Below are positions 59,303-64,000 of a DNA stretch of 64,000 nucleotides, one piece after another. Made by a program: the position numbers and the translations under genes. The DNA is from Hypoxylon rubiginosum (taxonomy: Eukaryota; Ascomycota; Sordariomycetes; Xylariales; Hypoxylaceae): contig CADCXA010000026.1 of assembly GCA_902806565.1 (NCBI GenBank), positions 102,418 to 166,417 of the forward strand, read 5' to 3'. Under the pieces are notes generated by a model. It saw only the letters and a program-made list of their open reading frames with translations, was not told where the DNA came from and searched no databases. Positions within the stretch are counted from its first letter, which is position 1; the number at the start of each line of letters is the position of its first letter.

Positions 59303-62300
59303 ATATTATTAAAATTATTTAATTAAAAAAAAAAGTTTTTTTAATTAATATAAAATTAAGTTAAAAACCTTTTAACGTTTTATAAAAAAGGTTTTTATAA
59401 AAATATTTACTTTAAATTTATAACTTAGTTTTATAATAAACGTTTAAAATTTAATAAATTTAAAATAATTAAAAAAAAATTAAAAACTTTTAAAATAATT
59501 AATATTAAAAAAAATATCTTTATTAAAATACTTTATAAAAAAAAAATAGTTTTAATTTAAAATTTTAATAAAATTAATTATATAAAGGAAAATATAACGT
59601 TTAATTATATAATTAAAACCGTTTTATATTTTATATAATAAATTAAAAGTATTTTATTTTTTATTTTTTTTAAAAATAAAGTTATTTAAGTTTTAAAAAA
59701 GCGCTTAAAAAACAATATTTTATAAAAAAGTTATAACTTATATTAAAACATTTAATTTATTATTAAAAAGAAAAATAAATTTCTTAAATTAATTAATTTT
59801 TATATTAAGCTTAATAAAAAAATAATCTAGGATGTTTTTTTATTAAAAAGTTATAAAAAGTTTTTTATAAAATTTATAATATATTAAATTTTATTTATAA
59901 TAAACTAGTTTTTAAAATATAATTAAATAAAGTTAAATTTTTTTAATAAGTAGTTAATAGTTTTTATTACACCGATTAAACTAATAAAAATAATAATATT
60001 ATTATAAAAAGTAATAAACTTAGTTATTTATTTTTTAAAAGTAATTATTTAAATGTTTTATAATTTTATATTAAATAAATATAAGTTTTTTTTTAATAAC
60101 ATAAAAGTTAAAAAACCAACTACTTAATATAAAAATTAAGAAGTTTATTTTAAAATATAACACTTTATTTTTAAATATATAAAAAACGTTAACGTTATTT
60201 TATTAAATTTTAAACTTATTAATATAACGGTAAATAAAAAAAAGTTAAAATTTTACCGTTTAATAATAAAAATTATAAAATATATTTACAGTATTTATAA
60301 AAAAAAGTTAATTTTATTAAAAACTTTTAAAATATAAAAATAAGGTTTTTATAAAAATATAAAAAATATTAAGTTTTTTATTAACGTTATTATTTATTTT
60401 AAGTTTTAAGTTAAATTATATATTTTAATTACTATATTTTTAATAAAACTGTTTTAAAAAAACGCTTTATAAAAATAAATAAAAAATTAAAAACAAATTA
60501 TATAAATATTAAAAAATATATTAAATAACGCTTTATATTTTATTAACCTTAATTATATTTATAGAAAATTAATTATCTTATAAATAAATATTTTAAAAAA
60601 TAGTTAAAGTTATATATTAAAGTAATTTAACAATTAAAACATTTTTTATTTTTTAAAATATAAGTCGGGTATATAATATAAAGTAAAAAAAAATTATAAT
60701 ACTTTAAAATTTAAAGTTTTAATTATTATAAAATCTTTTTATTAGTTATAAATCTATTTTTATAATATTTATTTTTTATTATAAATAAACGTAAAAACAT
60801 TAATCGCTTAATTAAATAATAAATTTATAAGTTTATTAAAAGTAAAATTAACTTAATAAATTACTTATATTAAATTATTTAATTTTAAAATTAAATATAT
60901 ATTTAATAAATTTAATATAATAGTTAACATTTTATTTTATAAAAAAAAAAGTTTTTTAAATAAAAAGGATAACTAATAAAAGAACAATATTAATAAATAT
61001 ATTAATAGTTAAATTTATTTTATTTAAATTACTTTAATTTTTCCAGCTTTTTTTAATATTAAATATCTTTTATTATAATTACTAAAAAATTAAAACAATA
61101 AATCCTAAAAAATTACTAAATATTTAAACATTTTTATTTATTTTTTTTATTTAAAAAATAAAAAGATAATAAAAAATTAATATATTAAAACGAGATTTTA
61201 AAATAAAATATTTTAATATATAACAACTAAAGGTGTTTTATAAAAAAAACCTAAGAAAAAGTTTTATTAATAATAAATTATTAATTTATTTTTATAAAAA
61301 AATTTAATTATCCGGAAAAATCACGTTAAATATAATTATAAAATATATAACTTTATAATTAATAAAATAAAAAATATATATTATTAAAAAGAAATAAATT
61401 TAAATTTAACTTAAATTATTTTTATATATTTTAATTATTAAAAGTTTTAAATTATTAAATTTTATAAATTAAATTTATATAATAAGTTAAATAGTTTTTT
61501 TATTATATAAATTATTAATATATAATATATATTTTATAATTAAAAGAAAAAAGTTATTATAAAAATAAAAAAAAAAGTTAATAACTAACTTAAAATAAAG
61601 GTTATTTTTAGTGTTAAAATAAAAGTTATAATTAATTTTATTTAAAGAAAAATTATTTTTAACTATAAAACCTTTTTATTAATAAAGTGTAATAAAAACT
61701 TAAAGTTTAAAAAGGTTTTTAAAAGTGTTTATTTAAAAATAAAAATAAAAAAAAAGATAAGCTTTTTTTATTATTTTAAAATATAAGGTTAAATAAAAGT
61801 TAATTATAAAAAAATTATTAAGGGATTTTTTTAAACTTTAAATAAAGATAGTAAAAACTAGATATTATATTTACTTAAAATTATTTAAGCCGATTAAATG
61901 TTAGTTAAATTTAATAAAATTTTTTTATATAAAACTATATATAAATAAAAAACTATAATATTTATTAAAATTATAATTTTTATATAATAAATATTTAAAT
62001 AAAATAAAATAAAAAATTATAAAAAACTTTTAATAATTTAAATAAAACTTTTATAAAAAAAAAAGAAAAACCTTTAAAAACTAATTATTATTTTTAGAAA
62101 AAAAAAAAAGAAGATAATTAAACAAAAAAATAAAAAATATATAAAATAAACTAAGGATATAATATTATAAAAAAATAATTTTATATTTTTATTTAATATT
62201 TTTTATTATATTAATATTTTAAATAAAAATAAGTTTTATTATAATTAATTAAAACCTTATTTAATTAATTAGGTTTATAAAAAAAGTAAATATAATATTT

Positions 62301-64000
62301 ATAAATTAAATAATATTATTTTAAAAACTATATTTTTAAAAAACTAGTTTAAACTTTTTATAAAAAATAAATAAGAATATTAAAAACTTAATAACTTTTT
62401 TAATAACTTTTAAACTATAAAACTAAATAATAAATAATTTAATTAAAATAAAAATAATATTTTTCACGATAAAAAAAAAAACACCAGGGTATTTAACTAT
62501 TTTATAAATTAAAAAATAATAAACTTAACTATTAAAAATAATAATATAAAAACTTATTAAAATAACTTATATTAAAATAAATATATTTTAATTAATAATA
62601 AAACAAAATAATAAACCATTAAAACTATTTTAAAAAATAAAATTATTCCTAAAAATAAGGTTTTTTAATTATAGTAAATTAAAGTTTATTTTTTTAAAAA
62701 AATAAAAAAAAGATATATTATTATATTAAACTTTAAAACGCCTACTAGCTTTAAATCACACTAATTAATATAAAAATAAAATAATTATTAATTTAAAAAA
62801 ATAAAAAAAAATAACTATATTTATATTTAATATTATAACTAAGAATTTATAAATATATAATATATAATTAACATATAATTAAAAAACCTTATTTAAAATA
62901 TCTTATTTATTTCCTTTTTTATAAATTTTAAATTTTCGTTATTTAAAATTAATTTATTTATTTAACTTTTATTTTATTTTTTATTTACTTTAAAATTAAA
63001 TTAATTTTATTAATAAAATAAAAAAATATAATATTTAATATAAAAATTTTATTTTTTACTTTATTTAATTTAAAATTTTAATATTAAATTATTAAAACTA
63101 AATTAATAAATTTTTTAATATAAAATCTTTAACTAAAAAAGGATTTTAATACTTTTAAACTTAAAGATTTTTAAATTAGTAATCTTAAAATTTACACTTT
63201 TTATTAAATATTAAAATAATATAAATATTATAAAACTTTTTTATAATATTAAAAATAAATTTATAACTAAAAAAAAGTTATATTTTAATATAATTAATAA
63301 ACTTAAACGCTTTTATATAATATTAATAATATTAATAAACTATTTTATTTAAAAGATTATATATTTAAATAAAAAGATTAAAAATATAATAATTATTTTA
63401 TATAAATTTGTTAAAATAATTATTTAAAAGATTTATATATTTAATATTAATAAATAAAAACAGTAATTATTTTAAAAGTAGTTATTTAAAAAAAGAATAA
63501 TAATTTTATAAAAAGTTAGTTATTTATTAAAAGCTTTTATTAAATATTTTTTAAAAAATATACCAACTAATAATAAAACTATTAAATATATAAAAATTTA
63601 TGTTATAAATTATTTAGTAAATTATATTAATTAAATTTTTTTATAAAATTATTAAGCTTTATTAATTTGTAGGTGCTTATTATTAATATAAAACCTAAAA
63701 ATTAAAAATAAAGATTTTAATTAAAAATCTATTAAATTATTTATTAAAAATAATAAAAATAATAAAACTAAAGGTTTTATTATTATATAAAGCCTTGAAA
63801 AACTATAAAAATTAATAACTTAAAAAAATATAAACCGTGATAATTTTTTCAGCTTAAAACTTATTTTAACTAATAAAAGTTATAATATAAATTTAAAATT
63901 AGTTTTTATACTTAAAATAATTTAATTAAAAATAATAAATTATTTATTTATTTATAACTACTTATATATTAAAAACGATAATTAATTAAAAATAAATATA
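59303..64000. other. AT-rich block to window end, nothing further resolved
   Basis: No open frame, RNA gene or clear repeat recognised. Probably further transposon remnants. Confidence 0.5.

Larger units (their letters stand above)
39986..64000. repeat. AT-rich isochore with RIP signature
   Basis: 24 kb made almost only of A and T. The first 4 kb (about 40.0-44.0 kb) has long stretches without any G or C; the remainder keeps scattered G/C, roughly a tenth of bases by eye. Surviving C is mostly in CpT, CpC or CpG context; CpA and TpG are rare. No open frame exceeds 100 codons. These are the marks of repeat-induced point mutation acting on transposon copies. It is not mitochondrial DNA: it contains a decayed Ty3/Gypsy pol gene. 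The window ends inside it. Confidence 0.92.

Noticed and set aside
39986..64000. Mitochondrial insert (NUMT) or mitochondrial contig joined to nuclear DNA
   Set aside because: No mitochondrial gene, rRNA or tRNA is recognisable, and the block contains a nuclear Gypsy relic with RIP-type changes.

Overview
The window is nuclear DNA of a filamentous ascomycete (Pezizomycotina, probably Sordariomycetes; the class is inferred). Genes have short introns with GT..AG borders and CTAAC-type branch sites. The recognisable products are fungal: ERG6-type sterol methyltransferase, mitochondrial pyruvate dehydrogenase E1 beta, a LaeA-like methyltransferase, a fungal P450, a Dal5-type MFS permease and a SWIRM protein. 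The last 24 kb is an extremely AT-rich block with the mutational signature of repeat-induced point mutation (RIP).

Layout. 1-1.5 kb: broken thioredoxin-fold remnant beside a trinucleotide microsatellite. 2.2-4.7 kb (-): intronless 840-residue protein with beta-sandwich modules and a glycoside-hydrolase-like C-terminal half. 7.1-7.4 kb (+): small CsbD-like protein behind a perfect CRE palindrome. 9.7-10.4 kb (-): dead MFS monocarboxylate-transporter gene. 11.5-12.55 kb (+): two-exon short-chain dehydrogenase. 14.7-16.0 kb (-): SWIRM-domain protein. 16-23.7 kb: gene-poor, with a 436-bp hAT-type MITE flanked by a perfect 8-bp target-site duplication. 23.75-24.3 kb (+): Nudix hydrolase. 26.2-28.2 kb (-): four-exon cytochrome P450. 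29.5-31.2 kb (-): eight-exon LaeA-like methyltransferase with a 13-nt micro-exon. 32.8-34.0 kb (-): PDH E1 beta. 35.0-36.3 kb (-): ERG6. 37.3 kb (-): intron-containing tRNA-Ala(AGC). 37.9-39.7 kb (-): five-exon MFS permease.

At about 39.99 kb the base composition collapses within a few tens of bases and stays collapsed to the window end. The block is not structureless. It holds two pairs of RIP-diverged direct repeats, a decayed 13-bp minisatellite, a short palindrome-ended island that kept its G+C, and, at 53.4-56.8 kb (+), the corpse of a Ty3/Gypsy chromovirus pol gene. Its protease, reverse transcriptase, integrase and chromodomain can still be read in a single frame once Trp and Gln codons turned to stops, Asp to Asn and Glu to Lys are recognised.

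The live genes are mostly unrelated housekeeping and metabolic functions: acetyl-CoA supply, ergosterol, nucleotide-type hydrolysis, transport and chromatin. The adjacent P450 and LaeA-like methyltransferase hint at secondary metabolism, but no backbone enzyme is present. I found no CRISPR array, phage or plasmid feature. The strongest unusual material is the AT-rich transposon graveyard and the hAT MITE.
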